A DNA stretch of 5,399 nt from Oligoflexia bacterium (GTDB lineage: Bacteria; Bdellovibrionota; UBA1018). Where the stretch lies: NCBI GenBank assembly GCA_903858195.1, contig CAIOHW010000346.1:1-5399 (forward strand). The letters run 5' to 3'. Shown in pieces: positions 1 to 5,399 of the stretch (its first letter is position 1; the number at the start of each line of letters is the position of its first letter). Made by a program: the position numbers and the translations under genes. The notes beneath the pieces were generated by a model, which saw nothing but the letters and a program-made list of their open reading frames with translations, searched no databases and was not told the DNA's origin.

Positions 1-1891
1 CCCTTCGGAAGCGAAACACCAGACGGGTGCCCGTCTGCTCGAACCCATCTTCGCGGCTACGGCTCGTCCAAGACAACGAGCCTCCGTAGGCCTCGGTGAA
101 GTAACGCATGAGTCCAAGCCCATACCCCGTACCGGGCTCCCCCTGTGTTCCGGGGCGGTTCACGCCCTTGCTCGCGGCACGAATCCGTTCTTGAAGGGCC
201 TGAGGCATGCCCACTCCCTGATCTTCGACACAGATCTCCACCCACTCCTGCTCGCAGGCAACCAAGACCCGGACGGCCGAGCCCCGGTTTGAGAACTTGA
301 TTGCGTTCGAGAGCGCGTTTCCAAGCACGCTATGCACGAGGGTCGCCTCTTCGCCCCAGATGGAAACTCCGTCAGCTCCACCCTCCATTCGGAGCTCGAC
401 CCCTTTGGTCCTTGCCCTTCCCTCGAATAGAAACTTCAAGGTCGCCATCACCTCGCCCAACTGAACTGGGATCACAGCCGCGACCGCGCCCAAAACCGGC
501 ACATCCAACATGGAGTCATGCGACCTGACAAAGCTCACGATTCGATCCTGCTCCTGCACCGCACGCCTCACGGCATCCCAGCTTGCAGGCCCACCTGACC
601 GCGCCAGCTCGGCATGGGTGGATACCACCGAAAGGGGGCTGGTCAGGTCATGGCAGATCATCTTGACGAGGCTCTGCAGGCGATCGGCATGCAGCGCGCG
701 CTTGAGCGCGGCCAGACGCTCGACCTCAAGCTCACGCACTCGATCCGAGATGGCAACGGCAAGGATCAGCATCTCAAGCGTGTTTCCGATCTCGACTGCC
801 GATCGCGTGAATAGATTATTGGGAATGATCCCGTGTGTGGACAACAAGAAGATCAGGCAGCTTGCCAAAAATCCAAGCCAGGCCAACATGAAGATCCAGG
901 CTGACTTCACGCCAGCGCGGATCGACACCACTCCAGCCGTCACGATCAGCAGGACGGTACAGACGAGCAGCACATCATTCACGGGCCCGACCACGGCAGG
1001 GATGGAGTGATAAAACGGAGGAAGCGCCAGGACTGCCGCCCCGGCACAAACCATGGAAAACCCCGCTTGAAAGCGACCCAGACGGGGAGAGTGCACCCTG
1101 AGCCGCAAGAACTGGCGGCTGAACTCATTTCCCGCAAGGCAGGTCAGGGCCGTAGCCACTGCAATCAGGTCGGTGAAGTGAAAAGGCAGTTCAAACAGGT
1201 AATCCGGCCCGCCGTTTAAAGTGGGAACCAGAACCAGCATCGACCCTATGAAAAGCAGATAGGGTCGAAAGAAATCCTCACGAAGCGTGCGGTAAATGAG
1301 CGCCGTGCAGATGAGCAATGCGGCAAGAACGCCCATGTAGATGCCCAGCGCGAGATCCAACTTTTGCACCTGCTTGATGCCTGCGTCGGGGAGCTCAAAG
1401 CGGATATCGAGCCCCAGCTGCTCATAGGCCTGAAGCCTGAGCACAAGCAGCCGTCGCTCTCCTGGCGGAATCTCGAGGCTAAATCCGGGAGTGATCGAAT
1501 CGAGACTCCCCTCCTCCCCAGCCTTGCCGATGCGGTACAGGCCCTGCTTGCGAAGCGAAAAGGCCTCGTCAAAGAGGCTCATCTCCACGCGCTGGAGGGT
1601 CCTTGGATGAATGTACACTCGCCAGTCGGCTCGCGAGGAGCGGTTCCAGATCGGAACCCTGACCCAGACCGGGTCCCTGCGGTAGTGAAAGGTGCTTGAG
1701 CGAAGCTCCGGGGACTTGCTTCTTGCAACCCACTCGGCAGTCAAGCCTCCAGGCTCAAGCCAGGCGTCGAGGGGCTCGCGGTCGAGAGTCAGTGCCGGCT
1801 TTTGATCCGAAAGCTCGACAGCAAATGAAGCCGGAAGATTGAGGCATAGAATGCAGGCGGCCAAAAGTCCGATCCCCATCCATTGGCGCAT
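1..1891 (-). CDS. 7TMR-DISM sensor histidine kinase (C-terminal end off the window)
   Basis: Membrane sensor kinase, expected to autophosphorylate on His and pass phosphate to a response regulator that is not in the window. Reading left from the ATG at 1891 gives 630 codons without a stop. In order: signal peptide (about residues 1-24, ending ASFA); periplasmic 7TMR-DISMED2-like sensor domain (about 30-167), with the typical VWVRVPIWN strand at 75-83; seven hydrophobic helices (about 178-382), the last followed by ISDRVREL; a short coiled-coil linker (383-410); H-box CHDLTSPLS with phospho-acceptor His414; N-box NALSNAIKFS with Asn529; G1 box DQGVGMP with Asp557; G2 box GTGYGLGL from 587. The last residues seen, GTRLVFRF, normally close a HATPase_c domain, so only a few codons should be missing. 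No receiver domain or PAS domain is present. DISMED2 domains are predicted to bind small ligands such as carbohydrates; the ligand here is unknown. No convincing Shine-Dalgarno lies before the start. A second in-frame ATG at 1879 would lose the positive n-region of the signal peptide, so 1891 is preferred. Confidence 0.93.
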   Translation of the reverse strand, partial: MRQWMGIGLLAACILCLNLPASFAVELSDQKPALTLDREPLDAWLEPGGLTAEWVARSKSPELRSSTFHYRRDPVWVRVPIWNRSSRADWRVYIHPRTLQRVEMSLFDEAFSLRKQGLYRIGKAGEEGSLDSITPGFSLEIPPGERRLLVLRLQAYEQLGLDIRFELPDAGIKQVQKLDLALGIYMGVLAALLICTALIYRTLREDFFRPYLLFIGSMLVLVPTLNGGPDYLFELPFHFTDLIAVATALTCLAGNEFSRQFLRLRVHSPRLGRFQAGFSMVCAGAAVLALPPFYHSIPAVVGPVNDVLLVCTVLLIVTAGVVSIRAGVKSAWIFMLAWLGFLASCLIFLLSTHGIIPNNLFTRSAVEIGNTLEMLILAVAISDRVRELEVERLAALKRALHADRLQSLVKMICHDLTSPLSVVSTHAELARSGGPASWDAVRRAVQEQDRIVSFVRSHDSMLDVPVLGAVAAVIPVQLGEVMATLKFLFEGRARTKGVELRMEGGADGVSIWGEEATLVHSVLGNALSNAIKFSNRGSAVRVLVACEQEWVEICVEDQGVGMPQALQERIRAASKGVNRPGTQGEPGTGYGLGLMRYFTEAYGGSLSWTSRSREDGFEQTGTRLVFRFRR

Positions 1892-1897
1892 GTTTTG

Positions 1898-1926
1898 ATT
1901 ATGTCGGTTTTCCGGACAAATGGAAA
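1898..1926 (-). promoter_or_regulatory. Candidate sigma70-type promoter for the sensor kinase
   Basis: Read on the minus strand, TTTCCA (1926-1921, 4 of 6 matches to TTGACA) is followed after exactly 17 bp by CATAAT (1903-1898, 5 of 6 matches to TATAAT). Only six bases separate the -10 box from the ATG at 1891, so transcription would begin at or within a base or two of the start codon. This is a consensus match read by eye; the housekeeping sigma factor of this organism is assumed to be ordinary. Confidence 0.5.
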
Positions 1927-1929
1927 CCG
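1905..1929. repeat. Imperfect inverted repeat overlapping the kinase promoter
   Basis: The left arm CGGTTTTCC (1905-1913) and right arm GGAAACCG (1922-1929) are complementary except for one extra T in the left arm, with an 8-base spacer. The repeat covers the spacer and -35 box of the candidate kinase promoter, where a repressor or autoregulator could bind. With short, imperfect arms, chance is a real alternative. Confidence 0.3.
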
Positions 1930-1952
1930 TCCTACTCATGTCAGGCCCTTTC

Positions 1953-1981
1953 TTGTCAGAACCGGCACACTCGACTAGGCT
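1953..1981 (+). promoter_or_regulatory. Weak candidate promoter for the tesA-ybbA-ybbP operon
   Basis: TTGTCA (1953-1958, 5 of 6 matches to TTGACA) is followed after 17 bp by TAGGCT (1976-1981, only 3 of 6 matches to TATAAT). A transcript from here would have a leader of roughly five bases before the ATG at 1993. The poor -10 box makes this tentative; the true promoter might lie within the kinase coding region or use another sigma factor. Confidence 0.25.
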
Positions 1982-1992
1982 CGAGCCCGACC

Positions 1993-2685
1993 ATGGCCCA
2001 TTTCCTGCCCGCTCTCCTGCTGCTTCTCACGTCACATGCGTACCCGGCTTCGCAGTCTCCCACGCCCAGTGAGATCCGCATTCTGGCACTGGGCGACTCA
2101 CTCACCGAGGGCTACGGGGTCGCGCAAACGCAGGCCTATCCAAGCCTGCTCGAGCAGGAGCTCCACGCCCTAGGCCACACCTCCGTGCGCGTGATCAATG
2201 CCGGGATCGGAGGATCGACATCGGCAAGTGCGCTCTCGCGCATTCGATGGCATTTGCGCGCCAAGCCCGATCTCGTCGTGCTGGCGCTCGGAGCCAATGA
2301 CCTGCTTCGGGGACTTTCGCCCGAGGCCTGTGAAAAAAACCTCGATGAGGCGCTGTCACTTTTGGCGCAAAACCAGATCGACGTGGTGCTTGCCGGCATG
2401 CGCGTGCCTCCTAATTACGGAGCCGACTACCGCAGGCGCTTTGAGGCGATCTACCCCCGGCTTGCCTCACGGCACCGGGTGCCCCTGATTCCCTTCCTGC
2501 TTGAAGGCGTGGCGGGAAATCGCGAGTTGAACCAGGAAGACGGCATCCACCCCAACGAAAAAGGCCACGCTGCCCTGGCGCAAACGGTCCGTCCCTGGGT
2601 CGAACGCTGGCTCAAGGGGCATCAGGCGTCTGGTAACACTTCTGGCGACGCGTCTGGCAAAACCCCTGCACGAGAATCTCCGTGA
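1993..2685 (+). CDS. tesA: TesA-like secreted SGNH/GDSL esterase (arylesterase / acyl-CoA thioesterase I)
   Basis: Periplasmic serine hydrolase of the SGNH family, which cleaves acyl esters and thioesters (thioesterase I, lysophospholipase and arylesterase activities in E. coli TesA). The 230-residue protein has all four blocks: GDSLTEGYG with nucleophile Ser36; NAGIGGST with oxyanion-hole Gly74; LGANDLLRG with Asn102; DGIHPN with Asp183 and His186. The stretch MRVPPNYGADY and the following AIYPRLA closely resemble E. coli TesA, supporting TesA over a generic GDSL lipase. Residues 1-16 are a short hydrophobic signal peptide with likely cleavage after SHA; its n-region has no Arg or Lys, only His3. 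There is no lipobox. A hydrophilic tail of about 20 residues (Ser/Gly/Thr-rich) follows the catalytic domain and is absent from E. coli TesA as I recall it. The start at 1993 is the first possible start codon in this frame within the intergenic region; the upstream Shine-Dalgarno is weak. It is the first gene of the tesA-ybbA-ybbP run, and its TGA overlaps the ybbA start. The true substrate is unknown. Confidence 0.93.
   Translation: MAHFLPALLLLLTSHAYPASQSPTPSEIRILALGDSLTEGYGVAQTQAYPSLLEQELHALGHTSVRVINAGIGGSTSASALSRIRWHLRAKPDLVVLALGANDLLRGLSPEACEKNLDEALSLLAQNQIDVVLAGMRVPPNYGADYRRRFEAIYPRLASRHRVPLIPFLLEGVAGNRELNQEDGIHPNEKGHAALAQTVRPWVERWLKGHQASGNTSGDASGKTPARESP
2626..2661 (+). repeat. Three imperfect 12-bp tandem repeats in the TesA tail
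   Basis: Three in-frame 12-base units, GCGTCTGGTAAC, ACTTCTGGCGAC and GCGTCTGGCAAA, encode the four-residue repeats ASGN, TSGD and ASGK. They lie after the SGNH fold and just before the stop, so the repeat can expand or contract without breaking the enzyme or the frame. It probably forms a flexible linker-like tail. Confidence 0.7.
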
Positions 2686-3392
2686 TGACTCAACCCACTG
2701 CCCCGATCCTTGCCCTCAAGGCCGTCTCTCACTCCTATCCCGAGCCCTCGCGCGGAATGCTCGAAGTGTTGAAAGACGCCCATCTCGAGATTCGCGCTGG
2801 CGAGCGCGTGGCCATCCTCGGTCCGTCCGGGAGTGGCAAGAGCACGCTGCTTTCGATCATGGCGGGACTTCAGCGCCCCACTCAGGGCGAGGTGCTCTGG
2901 TCGGGAGAGAGCCTGTCTCGTCTTCCGGAGTCCGCACTCTCACGCCTGCGACCTGAAAAAATTGCGCTCGTGTTCCAGCAGTTTCTGCTCATCCCGCACC
3001 TGACGGCGCTCGAAAACGCAAGCCTGCCGCTTGAGCTTCGCGGTGTTGCGCGCCATGAGGCTCGCACCACGGCAAGAGCGCAGCTCGAGGAGCTTGGGCT
3101 TGGCGCGAGGCTTGACCACTTTCCGCGCATGCTGAGCGGCGGCGAATGCCAGAGGGTCGCCATTGCTCGTGCCATGGTGGCCAGGCCCGAGCTTCTGCTT
3201 GCCGATGAACCCACCGGAAACCTCGATCCCACGACTGCGACTCAGATCTTCGAACTCCTGCTCTCGCTTCCAAAAATTCAGGGCAGGTCCGCCTGCGCGC
3301 TCGTTCTCGTCACCCACAACGAAGAGCTTGCCGCGCGCTGCGACCGCAGGATCCGGCTTGCCGACCGGCACCTGACCGAAGAAAGGGGCTAG
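2685..3392 (+). CDS. ybbA: YbbA-like ABC transporter ATP-binding protein (LolD/MacB family)
   Basis: Cytoplasmic ATPase of a MacB/LolCDE-superfamily (type VII) ABC system, expected to dimerise and drive the YbbP permease encoded next. In 235 residues it carries Walker A GPSGSGKST (46-54), the Q-loop at VFQQF (Gln98), signature LSGGECQR (from 150), Walker B LLLADE (Asp174, Glu175) followed by PTGNLD, and H-loop His211 in LVTHNEEL. The stretch LIPHLTALENASLPLELRG and the C-terminal AARCDRRIRLADRHLTEE match YbbA better than LolD or FtsE. Cys155 sits where the family usually has Gln in LSGGEQQR; the catalytic residues are intact. The tesA stop forms GTGATG with two possible starts, GTG at 2682 (4-base overlap) or ATG at 2685 (1-base overlap). 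I chose the ATG; a weak GAGA at 2672-2675 could serve either. The overlap suggests translation coupled to tesA. The gene ends four bases before ybbP. Confidence 0.92.
   Translation: MTQPTAPILALKAVSHSYPEPSRGMLEVLKDAHLEIRAGERVAILGPSGSGKSTLLSIMAGLQRPTQGEVLWSGESLSRLPESALSRLRPEKIALVFQQFLLIPHLTALENASLPLELRGVARHEARTTARAQLEELGLGARLDHFPRMLSGGECQRVAIARAMVARPELLLADEPTGNLDPTTATQIFELLLSLPKIQGRSACALVLVTHNEELAARCDRRIRLADRHLTEERG
3383..3388 (+). promoter_or_regulatory. Ribosome binding site of ybbP
   Basis: AAGGGG lies eight bases before the ATG at 3397, inside the last codons of ybbA. It is the clearest Shine-Dalgarno in the window. An in-frame TGA at 3373-3375, with no alternative start codon between it and 3397, fixes the ybbP start. 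Confidence 0.7.
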
Positions 3393-3396
3393 CGCC

Positions 3397-5399
3397 ATGC
3401 AACGCAGGCCCGTGGCACTCCTGCTCACGCTCACCGCCGGGATCCTCTCGTTCATCCTGCTCTCGACGCTCGAGACGCAGATCAACCGAGCACTGCTGTC
3501 TCGCTCGCGCGACCTGCTCGGCGCCGATCTTGCCCTGTCGTCTCGCCGCTGGATCCAGCCCTCCGAGCTTGAGCTTGCACGTCAGGCGCTCGAGCAAGAA
3601 GCCAGGGGTGCCCGCATTCAAAGCACCGAGGTGCTCGAAATTTTCACGATGGCCGCAAGTCCGGGGCGCACCCCTCAGCTGATCGAACTGCATGCCATCG
3701 AGACCGGATATCCGCTCTCTGGCTCGCTTGAGTTTGAAGCCCCCTGCCCGGCCCAAAAAACCTGCGTGTTTGGCGACGCAGCACTTGCCATCCGTTGGGA
3801 GCTTCAAGCGGGCCAATCGCGGATCCGCATCGGTCAGAAAGAGTTGACCTGGGGTGGGCGAATCCTTCGCGATACGAGCCGAAGCCTAAGGGGTGGGGCG
3901 ATGGCCCCGCGCGTGATCCTCGCGCGCTCGGAGCTTGCCGCAACCGGGCTTCTGCGAAGAGGGGCGACCTTCACGGTTCGAAACCTTTTTGCGCTCAATC
4001 CGCCTGCCGATGCCCGTGGGCTTGAATCCATTTCCGAGAGCCTGAATGGCTTGATCCGCGATCCAGGCATCCAGATCCAGATTCCAAAAGACGCAGCTGC
4101 CGACGAGGGTCGCCTGCTCTCGAGCGTGGGCGATTTTCTGGGCCTCACGTCACTGGTTGGCCTGATTCTCGCGTTTGTGGGCTGCTACTGGCTCCTGCGG
4201 CGCGTCGTCCAGCAGGACGCCCGGAGCTGGGCCATCTACCGCGTGCTTTCTCCCAAAAACCTGACGCCCGATCTCCCGTTTTGGCGGCTCACGATCACCC
4301 TCTCGCTTGCGGCTGCCACGCTTGCCATCCTCACGGCCCAGGGCGCGTGGCTCGCTGCCGCTCCTGCGCTCTCGCGGTTTCTCCTGATGGAAGGAAGGCT
4401 TGAGCCCTGGCTTCCCGCCCCGACTCTGCTTCAGGCCTTTGCACTCTCGGTGGCAACGGCTTCGTTTGCTCTGCTTCCTTCGCTTCGGTTTCTGCGAAGG
4501 CAGGCCCAAAGTGAAGGGCTCATGACCCTTCTCAAGAATCCGGCCATTCTCGCCCAGCGCCCTGGGGTTACGGCTTTGGATCTGCTCGTGCTGCTTGCCG
4601 TTCTGGCGCTCGTTTCGCGCTGGGTGGCCCATTCGTGGGCCGTGGCAGGGGTTTTTCTCTTGGGCCTCATCGCCGCGACTGCAGCATCCGCCCTGATCGG
4701 CTGGGGCGTGCTCCGGGCCCTGGAGGGCCTGGCAGACAAGCTCCCCTCCTCTCGATCGGGCGCAGCCCGACGCCACACGCTGATCTCACTTTCGAGGCTT
4801 CGAGCAAGCTCGCTTCTGATCTGGACTACGCTCACCCTCGGAGCGCTCTTGATCTCGCTTGTGCCCATGATCGAGGCAAGCCTGCGCGTTCAGCTCTCGG
4901 ATCCCCGCGACGCAGGCCCGGTGCCGGGGCTCTTTCTGTTTGATATCCAAGAAGAGCAGCTTGAGCCCCTGAAGCGCTGGGCCCTGCAAGCGGGCACCGA
5001 GCTTCAGTTCATCACCCCTCTCATTCGCGGAAGGCTCCTTCGGGTCAACGACACGCCTTTCGAAAAGATTTCGGACGCCCCCTCCACCCGCGAGGAGGAA
5101 CGCGAGGCGCGCTTCCGAAACCGCGGCTTCAACCTCACCTACCGCGAGGCACTCACTCCCTCTGAGAGGCTCGTGCAGGGATCGCTCAGAGCCCCAAATC
5201 CACTGGCCGAGGGGGTCGAAGCCGTCACGCTTGAAAAGCGCTTTGCCGAGCGCCTGAAGATCCGGATCGGCGACCAGCTTGCGTTTGACATCCAGGGCGT
5301 GCCGATTGCTGCCGAAGTCGTGGGAATTCGCTCGGTCCAGTGGACGAGCTTCCAGCCCAATTTTTTCATCGTCTTTGAACCGCGCGCGCTCGTGGACGC
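3397..5399 (+). CDS. ybbP: YbbP-like FtsX-family ABC permease (3' end off the window)
   Basis: Inner-membrane permease partner of YbbA. The 667 codons seen compare with about 800 for E. coli YbbP, so roughly the last FtsX domain is missing. In order: an N-terminal membrane helix (about 5-23); LLGADLALSS (40-49), a family hallmark; a periplasmic domain to about 245; a first FtsX-like block with helices near 247-268, 299-325 and 345-362; two more helices near 393-407 and 412-435; a helix near 472-490 opening the second half; and a second periplasmic domain. The latter has YbbP-type motifs: GLFLFDIQEEQ (from 511), NLTY (579-582), and VQWTSFQPNFFIVF around 647-660. These separate it from LolC/LolE and MacB. 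In the family, two such FtsX blocks in one chain bind a dimer of the ATPase and work by transmembrane mechanotransmission rather than by a classical channel. Oddities: the N-terminus is about ten residues shorter than E. coli YbbP, there is a Cys117/Cys123 pair in the first periplasmic domain, and the cytoplasmic segment after the second helix is divergent. It follows ybbA by four bases with a good ribosome site. The cargo is unknown. Confidence 0.92.
   Translation, partial: MQRRPVALLLTLTAGILSFILLSTLETQINRALLSRSRDLLGADLALSSRRWIQPSELELARQALEQEARGARIQSTEVLEIFTMAASPGRTPQLIELHAIETGYPLSGSLEFEAPCPAQKTCVFGDAALAIRWELQAGQSRIRIGQKELTWGGRILRDTSRSLRGGAMAPRVILARSELAATGLLRRGATFTVRNLFALNPPADARGLESISESLNGLIRDPGIQIQIPKDAAADEGRLLSSVGDFLGLTSLVGLILAFVGCYWLLRRVVQQDARSWAIYRVLSPKNLTPDLPFWRLTITLSLAAATLAILTAQGAWLAAAPALSRFLLMEGRLEPWLPAPTLLQAFALSVATASFALLPSLRFLRRQAQSEGLMTLLKNPAILAQRPGVTALDLLVLLAVLALVSRWVAHSWAVAGVFLLGLIAATAASALIGWGVLRALEGLADKLPSSRSGAARRHTLISLSRLRASSLLIWTTLTLGALLISLVPMIEASLRVQLSDPRDAGPVPGLFLFDIQEEQLEPLKRWALQAGTELQFITPLIRGRLLRVNDTPFEKISDAPSTREEEREARFRNRGFNLTYREALTPSERLVQGSLRAPNPLAEGVEAVTLEKRFAERLKIRIGDQLAFDIQGVPIAAEVVGIRSVQWTSFQPNFFIVFEPRALVD

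Larger units (their letters stand above)
1892..1992. other. Divergent intergenic region between kinase and tesA
   Basis: The only non-coding stretch of note. The two flanking genes point away from each other, so both promoters must lie here or within the opposite gene. It contains a sigma70-like site facing the kinase, a weaker site facing tesA, an imperfect inverted repeat beside the kinase promoter, and the hexamer TGTCAG twice in direct orientation (1939-1944 and 1954-1959, 15 bp apart). Neither gene has a strong Shine-Dalgarno. The tesA frame stays open through this region, but I found no ATG, GTG or TTG in that frame upstream of 1993. Confidence 0.8.

Noticed and set aside
20..37. Perfect inverted repeat CAGACGGG-TG-CCCGTCTG that could be read as a terminator stem.
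   Set aside because: It lies inside the kinase HATPase coding region (residues QTGTRL), has no T-run on either side, and a repeat of this size is expected about once by chance in a window of this length.
510..1010. Open frame of 166 codons on the plus strand.
   Set aside because: It is antisense to the kinase, which carries all expected kinase motifs across the same bases; the predicted protein is Ser/Arg/Thr-rich with no domain I recognise.
1939..1959. Direct repeat TGTCAG at 1939 and 1954, possible activator half-sites.
   Set aside because: Six bases twice in a 101-bp region is weak, and the 15-bp spacing is not a whole helical turn multiple; noted only within the intergenic entry.
2940..3816. 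Overlapping minus-strand open frames of 181 and 168 codons spanning the ybbA/ybbP junction.
   Set aside because: Both are antisense to conserved ABC transporter genes with intact motifs and contain no recognisable domain of their own.
4150..4776. Long open frame of 208 codons on the minus strand.
   Set aside because: It is antisense to the well-supported ybbP gene, its product is rich in Arg, Gly, Lys and Gln with no recognisable domain, and such antisense frames are common in GC-rich coding DNA.
1993..5399. Possible LolCDE lipoprotein exporter or MacAB drug efflux system.
   Set aside because: The permease is a single large chain with YbbP-type periplasmic motifs, no MacA-like adaptor or LolC/LolE pair is present, and tesA is adjacent, so YbbAP is the better call.

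Overview
The window is GC-rich, gene-dense DNA from a Gram-negative (diderm) bacterium. Three envelope-directed genes run rightwards, and a membrane sensor kinase is transcribed divergently from them. The kinase type (7TMR-DISM) is common in Bdellovibrionota/Oligoflexia, Leptospira, Bacteroidota and some Proteobacteria, while a tesA-ybbA-ybbP set is typical of Proteobacteria. My best guess is a proteobacterium in the wide sense, possibly Bdellovibrionota-like. That placement is an inference with low confidence.

Layout: (1) bases 1-1891, minus strand: a 7TM-DISM sensor histidine kinase. Its N-terminus is in the window and its last few residues and stop codon lie beyond the left edge. (2) Bases 1892-1992: a 101-bp divergent intergenic region. 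It holds a good sigma70-like promoter for the kinase, a weaker candidate for tesA, and an imperfect inverted repeat. (3) Bases 1993-2685, plus: tesA-like secreted SGNH/GDSL esterase. (4) Bases 2685-3392, plus: ybbA-like ABC ATPase, whose start overlaps the tesA stop. (5) Base 3397 to the right edge, plus: ybbP-like large FtsX-type permease, cut off by the window after 667 codons.

How they fit together: YbbA (cytoplasmic ATPase) and YbbP (membrane permease with large periplasmic domains) should form a MacB/LolCDE-superfamily ABC machine. TesA is a periplasmic lipid/ester hydrolase. Start/stop overlap and a 4-nt gap make the three genes look like one transcript with coupled translation, which supports a joint role in moving or hydrolysing hydrophobic molecules at the inner membrane. 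The divergent kinase could sense an envelope state or ligand, but no response regulator is visible and a regulatory link to the operon is only suggested by position.

I see no RNA genes, mobile elements, CRISPR arrays or terminators, and no stretch over 300 bases without a gene. I do not see a clearly new system. The more interesting points are the co-directional, overlapping tesA-ybbA-ybbP layout, signs of a leaderless kinase mRNA, a low-complexity tail on TesA, and divergent features in the YbbP permease.
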